64,000 bases of DNA from Candidatus Accumulibacter cognatus (GTDB lineage Bacteria > Pseudomonadota > Gammaproteobacteria > Burkholderiales > Rhodocyclaceae): assembly GCA_013414765.1 (NCBI GenBank), contig CP058708.1, forward strand, positions 3,591,553-3,655,552, in the 5' to 3' direction. Below, piece after piece: positions 17,837 through 27,259 of this stretch (position 1 is the first letter of the stretch; every line of letters starts with the position of its first letter). The position numbers and the translations under genes are program-made. The notes beneath the pieces are model-generated. The model was not told where the DNA came from. It was given only the letters and a program-made list of their open reading frames with translations, and ran no database searches.

Positions 17837-19525
17837 CTATAAGTACGCTCGCAATGGCCGTGCAATCTGAAACAAGGCCATGTAATTCCTGAACTGTTCA
17901 GCGCGAAAGTAAAATAAAGTGGTCGGGTCCGAGGTGAACCACTTTAATCGGAGCAGCGTATTTTCAACGCTTTCCTGGGGAACAAGCCGGGCATTGCCAA
18001 GCGTCATCTCGGAGGGTGCCAAGTATTCTACAATAGGGTTAAGAATGGGGATGGAACATTTCAGGAAGTGCAGTGCACCGGTTGTTGGCATATCGTACAT
18101 CAAACAAAGATCACAACTCTCTGCATGCTGATCCATGGTTTCGTTGGCGTTTCTAGTCAACTCTGCAGCGGAAACTCCAATATCCCTCTCCAACAAGTTT
18201 ATAATCGAGTAACTCGGTTTGCAGCGTATTTTAAGGACGATGCCGTTCTGGTTGCACCAGGAAACGATCTGTCTTATTCCTTGCATGTAGGGTTGGTAGC
18301 GCGTGAAATAAAATCCATTGAGTGACAGGGAATTAAGCAGCAGAGAGATCGTCCTAATCTCGCCAACGATACTCGAGCTTCTGAAGGTTTCCGGATAAGC
18401 AATTTTAAAATTCAGTACGCTCTTGTGGTTGGCATCAAAAATTTCCTGGCCATGTATCGGATGACTGAGAACCGTGATGTTCCTGTATTTGAACTCGATG
18501 TCATTGACGCATTTGGAGTGGGGTAGAAGAATGACGGGCAGTGAGTGCTTCTGTGCAAAAGAAATGATCGGGCCATGAAATCCGGCATCGTGATCGGATA
18601 ACACTATTCTTGATGGTTTCGAGTTTTTGAAATACCTGGAAAGCTGGTAATAGGTGACCAGCTGCGCACAGTAAGTGTTGCTGATTTGTTGGGTTTGGCG
18701 CTGGCGGTAATTCGGTATGACCAGATGTGGCTGCAATATCCGGTCCAGTTTTTCAGCTAATTTACGGGAAAAATTATTTATTTTTGTGCGGATCTCTTCC
18801 GGTAAATTGGCGAGGGTACTCTCTAATTCGGTCAGTGCCAGGGTTTTAATTGCGGGTAACGGGATGTTGAAATTCTTTGCCTCGATATTGATCAGTGTTT
18901 TCCCGGTCGAAATCATTTCCTGGAAAAAATAATTGATATCATACCAGCATGTCGGTAAATGAATCAGTAGCTGTTCAAGTTCTTCATTCTGATTTCCTTC
19001 TGGTAACTCAGGGATCAGATGGCCGTCATCATCCTTGCTTCCATAGGTAAAACCTGAAAATTCGATGTCATTGGACTTCAGGTTCCACAAGAGCAAGATC
19101 GAGGGAATGAATGAATTGAAGTAATATGAGCCAGGGGTATCACAGATGAAGAGGTGTACCTTCGTTCCGGCTAGTTGGTTACCAAAATTCTCCCATAGTG
19201 CCGTGTACCACTTGAGGGTGATGAAAATATAATACAGATTCAGATGCTGCCATCCCTCTATGGATACCTCGGGGACAATATCTCTGACTTCGAGATCAAG
19301 AGTCCTCTCCAGGTCGAACGCAGCAGAGTGGGCACTGGCGTCCAGTTCATGATAGAGCGGGCAATTATCAAAAGGTGTATAAACGATGTTCCTCAGTCCG
19401 CTCGCCGAGATCGGGTCAACCAGTATCGGGTCGAATGTGTATACGGTATACGAGGACAGGTTTCTGGCGATTTGTAGGGCTGGGGGAATATCCGCAGCAT
19501 TGATAATTATGATCGAGTTTTCCAT
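17837..19525 (-). CDS. Unknown protein of the GT41 operon, possibly glycan-related
   Basis: 562 residues, not recognised. It begins MENSIIIINAADIPPALQIA, reminiscent of the first strand of a Rossmann-like fold. Near residue 310 comes IVLSDHDAGFHGPIISFAQ, then LPVILLPHSKC and a later CDLCLMYDMPTTGALHFL, the arrangement of a GT-B-like or polysaccharide-processing enzyme. No membrane segment or signal peptide is evident. It is visibly less GC-rich than its neighbours, with many AAA, AAT and ATT codons. It is the last gene of the operon and starts 18 bases after the previous stop. Its stop codon lies at the edge of the mobile-element island, inside the 10-bp duplication of the MITE, but the same TAG would exist without the insertion, so the gene is not truncated by it. 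Confidence 0.7.
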   Translation of the reverse strand: MENSIIIINAADIPPALQIARNLSSYTVYTFDPILVDPISASGLRNIVYTPFDNCPLYHELDASAHSAAFDLERTLDLEVRDIVPEVSIEGWQHLNLYYIFITLKWYTALWENFGNQLAGTKVHLFICDTPGSYYFNSFIPSILLLWNLKSNDIEFSGFTYGSKDDDGHLIPELPEGNQNEELEQLLIHLPTCWYDINYFFQEMISTGKTLINIEAKNFNIPLPAIKTLALTELESTLANLPEEIRTKINNFSRKLAEKLDRILQPHLVIPNYRQRQTQQISNTYCAQLVTYYQLSRYFKNSKPSRIVLSDHDAGFHGPIISFAQKHSLPVILLPHSKCVNDIEFKYRNITVLSHPIHGQEIFDANHKSVLNFKIAYPETFRSSSIVGEIRTISLLLNSLSLNGFYFTRYQPYMQGIRQIVSWCNQNGIVLKIRCKPSYSIINLLERDIGVSAAELTRNANETMDQHAESCDLCLMYDMPTTGALHFLKCSIPILNPIVEYLAPSEMTLGNARLVPQESVENTLLRLKWFTSDPTTLFYFRAEQFRNYMALFQIARPLRAYL

Positions 19526-19543
19526 CGCAAGATTCTTCTTCCC

Positions 19544-20395
19544 TCATTCCCGCAACTTGTCGCGCAACTGCGAGTACGCTTCCCTGTAATCGTGGAACCC
19601 CTGCTCCCTCATCGCGATTTTCAGAGCGTCGCTCAGCACGGCTTCGAACTTGAACTGATTCAGGCGGCTACCCGACCAGGCACAATCGAAGGTATTGTAA
19701 GCGCGGACACGCCACCTGGGATCGACCGTCAGCAATATGGATGCAATACGTTCCATCAGGAAGACTTTTCTCTGCACGGAGCCTGGGTAGGATGTTTCGA
19801 AAATCAGCAACTGTTTGAGCGCGCTGTCCTCTCCTTCGCAGATGGAAAATAACTGCTCGTTGAGACTGAGCCAGGCGCGCCAGAACGCGGGACGTGCGGC
19901 AAAGAAATTGCTGAAGATGATCTGCCGAGAATCCATGACCAGCGGCGCCAAGCCGATCGGCATGCCAACTGCCGCAAAGAAGGTTTCGCTGGCCGCGATA
20001 AAACCCGGCGAAAACAGTTCCTCCTGTTCGAATACATTGAGGAAAAAGGCCCCCATGTCAGGTTGCGGGCTGAATGAAACCACATCCATGTCTGTGCCGG
20101 CTGCCTGCACGAAATTTTTCACCTGGGCATGGCTCAGTCCAGTCTTCTCCTGGAAGCGCGGTGAGAAGAAACCATAATACGCATGCTCTTCGAGATCTTC
20201 ATCGATCAGGAATCTGCGAATCGGCCAATATTCACGCCAATCATTTCTGGGGCTATTGACATTGTCCAGGATCAGGTAACCCGGAGGGGCCTCAGCAAGG
20301 GTCTTTTCAGAGTAGGCAATGTGATAGAGATGGACCGGGTGCAATGCTGGATTCATTACCTGCTGCGTCGGGCCATTAGTTTTCCCGGTTTGCAT
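19544..20395 (-). CDS. Unknown protein between methyltransferase and 17837-19525 gene
   Basis: 283 residues, not recognised. Soluble-looking and rich in aromatic residues; segments such as HLYHIAYSEKTLAEAPPGYLILDN near the start and YYGFFSPRFQEKTGL near residue 75 suggest a compact enzyme or glycan-binding fold. Its ATG shares one base with the methyltransferase stop (TGATG), so the two are translationally coupled. The position in a GT41 operon suggests a role in modification or transfer of a glycan; this is context only. Confidence 0.7.
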   Translation of the reverse strand: MQTGKTNGPTQQVMNPALHPVHLYHIAYSEKTLAEAPPGYLILDNVNSPRNDWREYWPIRRFLIDEDLEEHAYYGFFSPRFQEKTGLSHAQVKNFVQAAGTDMDVVSFSPQPDMGAFFLNVFEQEELFSPGFIAASETFFAAVGMPIGLAPLVMDSRQIIFSNFFAARPAFWRAWLSLNEQLFSICEGEDSALKQLLIFETSYPGSVQRKVFLMERIASILLTVDPRWRVRAYNTFDCAWSGSRLNQFKFEAVLSDALKIAMREQGFHDYREAYSQLRDKLRE

Positions 20396-21081
20396 CAGCC
20401 GTCCGCTAGCGCCTTGACCACATATTGAAATGGGACTGCATCCTGTAGGGCCATCTCGGGATCGTTACCGGATGCACGTGCCATCTGCCGGATCGCTGCA
20501 GCCATTTCATCAGTAGGTTGATCGAGGAGACGGGCAATCATGTTGAGCACCTGGAATCCGTGCGAATTGAACAGATCGATAATGGTCAGGCGGGTAAGCC
20601 AGCGAATATGGGTACGATCAAACAGACCGGAGTCCTGATAGATGAACAGGCCGGCGTTAAGCCGGGACTGGACGCCCCAATATTGCGCATTCGGGATGCA
20701 GGCAATCACTTCGGTGCGGCTGCGCGCATTGGCCTTGATGCGCTCCAGCAGTTGCCATGGATCGTAAAGATGCTCCAAAGCGTCAGCAAATACCCAGCAG
20801 TCGGCATCACTCAGCTGGTGAAATGTTTCGGCAGATAAATATTCGACATTGCCATGGATCACCTCCGTGCAATGCTGCCTGGAGGCTTCGGCGTAGTCCG
20901 CATCGATTTCTATGCCCACATAGCGGCAGCCGGGATTGATGCCGCGATAGGCTCGCGCCAGAGCACCACTGCTGGAGCCCACTTCCACCACGCCTGTATA
21001 GTCGCTACGCATGAAGTTGAGAACATCCGGATTGTGAATTTGATTGAGCGGGGTTTGTCGCATTGCTGGTGCTGGATGCAC
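20395..21081 (-). CDS. Class I SAM-dependent methyltransferase
   Basis: 228 residues. The SAM-binding motif I is VVEVGSSSGALARAYRG (about residues 31-47), motif II IEIDADY, and the post-motif region DADCWVFADALEHLYDPW contains the DxLEH signature common in Methyltransf_11/23 enzymes. The C-terminal part (DLFNSHGFQVLNM) is also typical. It starts 30 bases after the GT41 gene and is coupled to the next gene. The substrate is unknown; sugar or protein methylation in flagellar glycosylation islands is a known theme. Confidence 0.88.
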   Translation of the reverse strand: MHPAPAMRQTPLNQIHNPDVLNFMRSDYTGVVEVGSSSGALARAYRGINPGCRYVGIEIDADYAEASRQHCTEVIHGNVEYLSAETFHQLSDADCWVFADALEHLYDPWQLLERIKANARSRTEVIACIPNAQYWGVQSRLNAGLFIYQDSGLFDRTHIRWLTRLTIIDLFNSHGFQVLNMIARLLDQPTDEMAAAIRQMARASGNDPEMALQDAVPFQYVVKALADG

Positions 21082-21111
21082 GGGGGTCCTTTCAAGAAGG
21101 TCAGATTTGCT

Positions 21112-22962
21112 TCACAGTGGCGATGAAGTTGTCGGGAGATGCATGGTCAATTGCAACAACCGGCTTTCCAGATTGCGTACGAACAAGTGAGTATCGAACA
21201 GCACTCCCTGAGTGCGCTCTCTGATCAGGTGTGCCCGCATCCGTTCGCATTCGGTTCGACGATGACCCAGGGCAACCGCCTTTTCTTCATAGTCACTGAG
21301 CTGGTAGGTAATCAGTTCCCCGAGATTGGCTGCGGTCAGCAGCGCGCCAGCCATACGGGACGCAAAGGTACGTCCACTCCGGGTCAGTACGGGCAGGCCC
21401 ATCCATAGGGCGTCGTTCGCAGTTGTGCCGGCATTGAATGGAAAGGTGTCAAGGAACAGATCCGCAATCTGGTAGCGGGCCAGATAGTTTTCAGGAGCAA
21501 CCCGCTCGGTGAAGATCAGGCGGGAGGGTTCAATGCCCTGATTGATGGCTTCCTGACGCAGGTTTGTTTCAGCCCAGGGATTGTCGGCCAGTAACCACAA
21601 CACGCTGCCGGACACACGGCGCAGGATGTTCATCCAGACGCTGAACATTTCTGGGGTGAACTTGAAGTTGTTATTGAATGAGCAGTACACAAAGCGGTCT
21701 TCCGGTAGCCCGCAGCTCGCCCGGCTAGGGGGGGTTCCCAGCGCGCGCTTGCGGTCGCTGACCTGATAGATGTCAGGCATATAGAGGGGCTTTTCGGAAT
21801 AGTAGCGTGCTTCCTCTTCGGGGATGAGGAAGCGGTCGGCAATGACATAGTCGATGAATGGGAGGCCGGTGGTGGCAGGCAGGCCGAGATAGGTGATCTG
21901 TATTGGGGCCGGTCGGTAGGCCAGCATGTTCATTCGGGCACCAGCAGTCTGGCCCTGCAGGTCCACCAGAATATCGATCTCGTGTTCCCGAATCAGGCAA
22001 GCCGCTTCCTCGTCGCCGAGTTGATCGATACGTTGGAAGTGATCCATGGCGGCAATCACCCGCTTGCGTACCTCCGAGCCATCTTCCGGACTCCAGCAAT
22101 ACGCATAGACCTCGAATTTCTCTCGGTCATGGGATTCGAACATCTCCACCATCAGCATCGCGACCGGATGCAGGCAGAAATCCGAGGAGCAGTAGCCGAT
22201 GCGGATTTTCCGGTGTCCGTAGCCTCCTGGCTTGGCGAGGGATGGCAGATCCTTGAGTACCTTCTTGTCCGCGTAGCGTCGCGCGGCGGCCAGTTGTACC
22301 GCAGGATCATCGGTCATCGCAAGCATGGCCAGGGCGGAGGTGGAATTCTCCATCAGTTCCGGGCTGACCTTGCCGGTGGGGCGATAAACTGGCCAACAGC
22401 ATTGTTTCATGCGCAGGAATACCCAGTGGTGGAGTACATCCGACTGGGTGGGATCGATCGACAGACTCCTGTCGAGATAGTCTGTGGCATCCCGATATTC
22501 CTTTTTGATCTCCAGTACCCGGCCAAGATTGTTCAGGGCAAGCAGCAGGAAGGGCTTGTATTCATCCGTGTCGGCGGGAACATTGCGTTCAACCCATAGC
22601 CACTCTTCTACCGCCTGGTCCAGAAAGCCCCGGCGCTCAAGGACCAGCCCAAGGTTGAGTCGAGGTTGAATGAAGCCAGGAGACAGGGCGATCGCCTGCC
22701 GGTAAGCCTCTTCCGAAGCCACCAGATCCCCGAGATTCGACAGCGTTGCGCCGAGGTTGAAGTACGCCGCATGGGCGTGGGTTGAAGGGGTTCTCTTGAG
22801 CCAGGTCTGGTAGAGGATCGCTGCCAGGGGCGCGCGCCGTTCCTGCTCCAGTTTGCTGCACTGGTCGATGAGTTGCAGCAGTTCGAGTTGCCCGTTCCAT
22901 GCCTGCATCAGCAGAGAAACAATTACATCGTCGCGCACTACCACTCCCCTCAAGGCTGCCAT
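21112..22962 (-). CDS. TPR-containing GT41 glycosyltransferase (O-GlcNAc-transferase/SPINDLY-like)
   Basis: Transfers a sugar from a nucleotide sugar to Ser/Thr of protein targets. The N-terminal third (about residues 30-200) has TPRs (AAYFNLGATLSNLGDLVASE, IQPRLNLGLVLERRGFLDQ) for substrate binding. The catalytic part begins with KIRIGYCSSDFCLHPV and contains DILVDLQGQTAGARMN, PIQITYLGLPATTG, the FVYCSFNNNFKFTPEMF block and the nucleotide-sugar site DTFPFNAGTTANDALWMG, all hallmarks of GT41. The ATG at 22962 has a poor ribosome site; a GTG at 22938 follows AGGGGAG and may be the real start. A TATAAT on the - strand at 22991-22996 could be its -10 box, without a clear -35. First gene of a four-gene operon. 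Confidence 0.92.
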   Translation of the reverse strand: MAALRGVVVRDDVIVSLLMQAWNGQLELLQLIDQCSKLEQERRAPLAAILYQTWLKRTPSTHAHAAYFNLGATLSNLGDLVASEEAYRQAIALSPGFIQPRLNLGLVLERRGFLDQAVEEWLWVERNVPADTDEYKPFLLLALNNLGRVLEIKKEYRDATDYLDRSLSIDPTQSDVLHHWVFLRMKQCCWPVYRPTGKVSPELMENSTSALAMLAMTDDPAVQLAAARRYADKKVLKDLPSLAKPGGYGHRKIRIGYCSSDFCLHPVAMLMVEMFESHDREKFEVYAYCWSPEDGSEVRKRVIAAMDHFQRIDQLGDEEAACLIREHEIDILVDLQGQTAGARMNMLAYRPAPIQITYLGLPATTGLPFIDYVIADRFLIPEEEARYYSEKPLYMPDIYQVSDRKRALGTPPSRASCGLPEDRFVYCSFNNNFKFTPEMFSVWMNILRRVSGSVLWLLADNPWAETNLRQEAINQGIEPSRLIFTERVAPENYLARYQIADLFLDTFPFNAGTTANDALWMGLPVLTRSGRTFASRMAGALLTAANLGELITYQLSDYEEKAVALGHRRTECERMRAHLIRERTQGVLFDTHLFVRNLESRLLQLTMHLPTTSSPL

Positions 22963-23171
22963 CCCGAATTCATGGTTACAACGAGCCTGGATTATATCCT
23001 GAAAACGGGCCTCGGCGATCTTTGCAGGGTAATCATAACTGATTGTAATAATTGAATAAGATCATCGGTTCAGAGGGTACGCTTGCTGCAGATCAGGCGA
23101 CAGACGGATGCTGCACGCACAGCTTCCGATCAATCGGCAGACTGTCCTGGATGGCATGAGACATCTTCAGC

Positions 23172-23206
23172 CAAAAAAGGAAGCGGGGCCGAAAAAGCCC
23201 CGCTGC
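23172..23206 (-). terminator. Intrinsic terminator after the repeat-protein gene
   Basis: On the - strand AGCGGGGC and GCCCCGCT form an 8-bp stem with a short T-rich loop, followed by TTCCTTTTTT. It lies 17 bases after the stop of the 23223-27245 gene and separates it from the GT41 operon on the same strand. Confidence 0.85.
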
Positions 23207-23222
23207 ATGGCTGAACCGCTGT

Positions 23223-26200
23223 TTAACTACCTGTCGCGAGCATGCCCTTGGTGATCGCATCCAGGCTTGGCGGATTGGTCAGCGAGTTGGTCGCCACCGT
23301 CTGTGAAGCCTGGGATGGACCGAACGGATTGCCGTTCGGATCGTATTGCTGCAACAAGGCCGCAATGCTTGCCTGCGGGGCGAGTTGAGGCAGGAGGCTG
23401 GTACCAAAAGCGTTCGGGTCGGGCGCTGCCTGTCCGGTGTTGAACGAGGAGATGGCCTGCAGCATGTTGCCCACATTCGCTCTGAGATCCGCCGCCGCCG
23501 CAATGGTAGGCGGCGCTGCCTGGATTGCGGAGTTCTTGTCGGTTGCGAACCAGACGTCGGCCATCTCGTGACTTGTCCCATCGGTGGTCTGGTAACTCGA
23601 AATCAGTCCGACGATATTGCCCGCATCGACCACCGCAGTTCTCGTCGCATTCAGGTCGAGTTGAACTATTTCCAGCGACTCGAGGGAACGTAGTTCTCCC
23701 GACTGGCTGATCCCGTCCGAATTGCCGTCTACCCAGACTGCCAGATCCGACCAATGATCGTCTGCCGAACTAATGACGCCGTCGGCATTGCTGTCGATTT
23801 CGCTCAGGGCGACATAGCCGTCTGCAGCCTTTTCGCCGTTGGCCAGCGTGACCGATGATCCGAACAATTCACCGCCGTCGTTGATGGTTCCGTCGCCATT
23901 GCGGTCCATGACCAGGAGGCCGTCACCGCTGGCAACCCAGCCGGTATGAATCTTGTCGCCGGTTGCCAACAGGTCGAACTGAACGCCCGAAGAAATGCTC
24001 TGCGATAGTTTGCCATCCTCGTTGAGATCAAGAATCAGGGGCGTCGAAGCGGAGTTGACCTGAGCCGTGGTCAGGGCGGCGAGTTGTGTGGTCGTCAGGA
24101 ACATCCCCTTGAGGGCATAGGTCTGAGCGGTGCTCATGGCGGCGAGCTGGCTGAGGGTCAGGACGGGAACCTGAGCGGCGGTGAGTGCGGCGAGCTGAGT
24201 GGTACCGAGTGCTGCGACATCGGCGGCTTCCATGGCCTTTACCTGGGCAGTGGTGAGGCCGCTGGCGATCTGGGTGACCGTGAGTGCGGCAACCTGCGCG
24301 GTGGTCAGAGCGACGATCTGGCTGGTTCGCAGAGCTGCGATATCGGCAGCTTCCATCGCTCTCACTTGGGCAGTGGTGAGGCCGCTGGCAATCTGACTGG
24401 CGGTGAGCGCGCCGACCTGAGTCGTGGTCAGCGCGACCACCTGAGCGGTGCCAAGGTTGGCGATCTGACTGCTGGCAAGGGCGGCAATCTGGCTGGTCTT
24501 GAGTACCGCGACATCAGTCGCCTCGATCGCCTGCAACTGGGTGGTGGTGAGGCCGTTGACGAGCTGATTGGTGGTCAGTGCGCGGACCTGCGCCGTGGTC
24601 AGTGCGACGACCTGGGCGGTGTCGAGACTGGCCACCTGGGAGGTAGTGAGGGCGGCGATCTGCGACGTGCCGATGCCGGCGATCTGACTAGTGCGCAGGA
24701 CGATGGCGATCTGACTGGTGGTGAGCGCGGCTACCTGGCTGGTCTTGAATGCCGAGACTTCGGTGGCATCCATGGTGCTGAGCTGGTTGGTGGTGAGGCC
24801 GCCTGTGATCTGGGTGACCGTGAGTGCGCCGATCTGTGAAGAAGTCAGCGCCGCGAATTGGGAGGTGCCGAGGTTGGCGATCTGAGTAGTGCTCAGAGCG
24901 GCGATCTGGCTGCTCTTGAGTGCTGCGACATCAGTCGCCTCGATCGCTTGCAGTTGGGTGCTGGTGAGGCCGTTGACAAGTTGATTGGTGGTCAGTGCGC
25001 GGACCTGCGCCGTGGTCAGCGCGACGATCTGGGCGGTGCCGAGACTGGCGACTTGGGCGGTGGTGAGGGCGGCAACCTGCGACGTGCCGATCCCGGCGAT
25101 CTGGCTGCTGCCAAGGACGATCGCGATCTGGCTGCTTGTGAGCGCGACCAGCTGGCTGGTCTTGAGTGCCGCGACATCGCGGGTTTCCAGGGCCGTCAGC
25201 TGGTTGGTGGTAAGGCCGTTGATGAGCTGGTTGGTGGTCAGGGCGCGGACCTGCGACGAGGTCAGCGCGACGATCTGGCTGGTGCCGAGATTGGCGATCT
25301 GAGTGGTGGTCAGGGCGGCGACCTGACTGGTCTTGAGGGCCGCGACATCGGCGGTTTCCATGGCCGCCAGCTGCGCGGTGGTGAGGCCATTGACGAGCTG
25401 ATTGGAGGTGAATGCGGGAACCTGCGCCGAGGTCAGGGCGGCGATCTGGGCGGTGCCGAGAGCGGCGACCTGGGTGGTGGTCAGGGCGGCGAGCTGGGCG
25501 GTTCTGATCGCAGCGATCTGGCTGCTGCCAAACACGATGGCGATCTGGCTGCTGGTGAGCGCGGCCACCTGGACAGTCTTGAGTGCCGCCACATCACGGG
25601 TTTCCAGGACCGTCAGCTGGTTGGTGGTGAGGCCGTTGATGAGCTGATTGGTGGTGAGCGCGGCGACCTGGGACGAGGTCAGCGCGACGATCTGGCTGGT
25701 GCCGAGATTGGCGATCTGAGTGGTGGTCAGGGCGGCGACCTGGCTGGTCTTGAGGGCCGCGACATCGGCGGTTTCCATGGCCGCCAGCTGCGCGGTGGTG
25801 AGGCCATTGACGAGCTGATTGGAGGTGAATGCGGGAACCTGCGCCGAGGTCAGGGCGGCGATCTGGGCGGTGCCGAGAGCGGCGACCTGGGTGGTGGTCA
25901 GGGCGGCGAGCTGGGCGGTTCTGATCGCAGCGATCTGGCTGCTGCCAAACACGATGGCGATCTGGCTGCTGGTGAGCGCGGCCACCTGGACAGTCTTGAG
26001 TGCCGCCACATCACGGGTTTCCAGGACCGTCAGCTGGTTGGTGGTGAGGCCGTTGATGAGCTGATTGGTGGTGAGCGCGGCGACCTGCGACGAGGTCAGC
26101 GCGACGATCTGGCTGGTGCCGAGATTGGCGATCTGAGTGGTGGTCAGGGCGGCGACCTGGCTGGTCTTGAGTGCCGCGACATCGGCGGTTTCCATGGCCG

Positions 26201-27245
26201 CCAGTTGGGCGGTGGTGAGGCCATTGACGAGCTGATTGGTGGTCAGGGCGCGGGCCTGCACTGTGGTCAGCGCGGCGATCTGGGCGGCGCCAAGCGTGGC
26301 GACCTGGGCGGTGGTCAGGGCGGCGACCTGCGACGTTCTGATCGCAGCGATCTGGCTGCTGCCAAACACGATGGCGATCTGGCTGCTGGTGAGCGCGGCC
26401 ACCTGGACAGTCTTGAGTGCCGCCACATCACGGGTTTCCAGGACCGTCAGCTGGTTGGTGGTGAGGCCGTTGATGAGCTGGTTGGTGGTGAGCGCGGCGA
26501 CCTGGGACGAGGTCAGCGCGACGATCTGGCTGGTGCCGAGATTGGCGATCTGAGTGGTGCTGAGGGCGGCGACCTGGCTGGTCTTGAGGGCCGCGACATC
26601 GGCGGTTTCCATGGCCGCCAGCTGCGCGGTGGTGAGGCCATTGACGAGCTGATTGGTGGTCAGGGCGCGGGCCTGCACTGTGGTCAGCGCGGCGATCTGG
26701 GCGGCGCCAAGCGTGGCGACCTGGGCGGTGGTCAGGGCGGCGACCTGCGACGTTCTGATTGCAGCGATCTGGCTGCTGCCAAGGACGATGGCGATCTGGC
26801 TACTGGTGAGCGCGGCCACCTGGACAGTCTTGAGTGCCGCGACATCACGGGTTTCCAGGACCGTCAGCTGGTTGGTGGTGAGGCCGTTGATGAGCTGATT
26901 GGTGGTGAGCGCGGCGACCTGCGACGAGGTCAGCGCGACGATCTGGCTGGTGCCGAGATTGGCGATCTGAGTGGTGGTCAGGGCGGCGACCTGGCTGGTC
27001 TTGAGTGCCGCGACATCGGTGGTTTCCATGGCCGCCAGCTGCGCGGTGGTGAGGCCATTGACGAGCTGATCGGTGGTGAATGCGGCGACCTGCGCCGGGG
27101 TAAGCGCCACGATCTGGGTGGTGCTAAGGCCGGCGGCGATCTGGTTGGTGGAGAGTTCCCGGATCTCGCTGGTCGTCAGTGCGGCGATTTGTCCGGCATC
27201 GAGAGTACTGATCTGCGTGGTCGTAAGGGACGTAATGATTGACAT
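23223..27245 (-). CDS. Giant Thr/Ser-rich tandem-repeat protein with Ca-binding-like C-terminus
   Basis: 1340 residues. Residues 1 to about 1060 are made of an approximately 11-residue repeat of the form LTTxQIAAL/LTSSQVAAL, arranged in 139-residue super-repeats. The C-terminal 270 residues differ: LILDLNEDGKLSQ, VMDRNGDGTINDGGELFGS, SEIDSNADGVISSADD and VWVDGNSDGISQSGEL are DxDxDG-type calcium loops, as in RTX/haem-utilisation-type surface proteins. There is no N-terminal signal peptide or membrane segment, so export would need type I or flagellar secretion. The gene follows a near-consensus sigma-28 promoter and a leader hairpin, with GAGGA before the ATG, and ends at a good terminator, so it is a single-gene late-flagellar-regulon transcript. 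Repeats of this kind may form a solenoid. Function unknown. Confidence 0.85.
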   Translation of the reverse strand: MSIITSLTTTQISTLDAGQIAALTTSEIRELSTNQIAAGLSTTQIVALTPAQVAAFTTDQLVNGLTTAQLAAMETTDVAALKTSQVAALTTTQIANLGTSQIVALTSSQVAALTTNQLINGLTTNQLTVLETRDVAALKTVQVAALTSSQIAIVLGSSQIAAIRTSQVAALTTAQVATLGAAQIAALTTVQARALTTNQLVNGLTTAQLAAMETADVAALKTSQVAALSTTQIANLGTSQIVALTSSQVAALTTNQLINGLTTNQLTVLETRDVAALKTVQVAALTSSQIAIVFGSSQIAAIRTSQVAALTTAQVATLGAAQIAALTTVQARALTTNQLVNGLTTAQLAAMETADVAALKTSQVAALTTTQIANLGTSQIVALTSSQVAALTTNQLINGLTTNQLTVLETRDVAALKTVQVAALTSSQIAIVFGSSQIAAIRTAQLAALTTTQVAALGTAQIAALTSAQVPAFTSNQLVNGLTTAQLAAMETADVAALKTSQVAALTTTQIANLGTSQIVALTSSQVAALTTNQLINGLTTNQLTVLETRDVAALKTVQVAALTSSQIAIVFGSSQIAAIRTAQLAALTTTQVAALGTAQIAALTSAQVPAFTSNQLVNGLTTAQLAAMETADVAALKTSQVAALTTTQIANLGTSQIVALTSSQVRALTTNQLINGLTTNQLTALETRDVAALKTSQLVALTSSQIAIVLGSSQIAGIGTSQVAALTTAQVASLGTAQIVALTTAQVRALTTNQLVNGLTSTQLQAIEATDVAALKSSQIAALSTTQIANLGTSQFAALTSSQIGALTVTQITGGLTTNQLSTMDATEVSAFKTSQVAALTTSQIAIVLRTSQIAGIGTSQIAALTTSQVASLDTAQVVALTTAQVRALTTNQLVNGLTTTQLQAIEATDVAVLKTSQIAALASSQIANLGTAQVVALTTTQVGALTASQIASGLTTAQVRAMEAADIAALRTSQIVALTTAQVAALTVTQIASGLTTAQVKAMEAADVAALGTTQLAALTAAQVPVLTLSQLAAMSTAQTYALKGMFLTTTQLAALTTAQVNSASTPLILDLNEDGKLSQSISSGVQFDLLATGDKIHTGWVASGDGLLVMDRNGDGTINDGGELFGSSVTLANGEKAADGYVALSEIDSNADGVISSADDHWSDLAVWVDGNSDGISQSGELRSLESLEIVQLDLNATRTAVVDAGNIVGLISSYQTTDGTSHEMADVWFATDKNSAIQAAPPTIAAAADLRANVGNMLQAISSFNTGQAAPDPNAFGTSLLPQLAPQASIAALLQQYDPNGNPFGPSQASQTVATNSLTNPPSLDAITKGMLATGS
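24060..27200 (-). repeat. Coding tandem-repeat array, 417-bp period
   Basis: The same landmark (GATGAGCTG on the + strand) recurs at 25221, 25638, 26055, 26472 and 26889, exactly 417 bases apart, equal to 139 codons. Units from about 25200 to 27060 are close to identical; those from 24060 to 25200 are older and more diverged. Within each unit a short 33-base (11-codon) repeat is visible. All of it lies inside the 1340-residue protein gene and no unit changes the frame. Confidence 0.93.
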
Positions 27246-27259
27246 CTATTCATCCTCGG

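Noticed and set aside
17835-17844. Truncation of the 17837-19525 gene by the MITE
   Set aside because: The stop codon lies within the duplicated target itself, so the gene ended there before the insertion.
24858-27242. 794-codon open frame on the + strand with DLGG/DLRRGQ-type repeats, and related frames
   Set aside because: It is the antisense shadow of the LTTxQ repeat gene: the 417-bp period simply keeps stops out of this frame. The - strand frame is longer, has a promoter, a ribosome site and a terminator.
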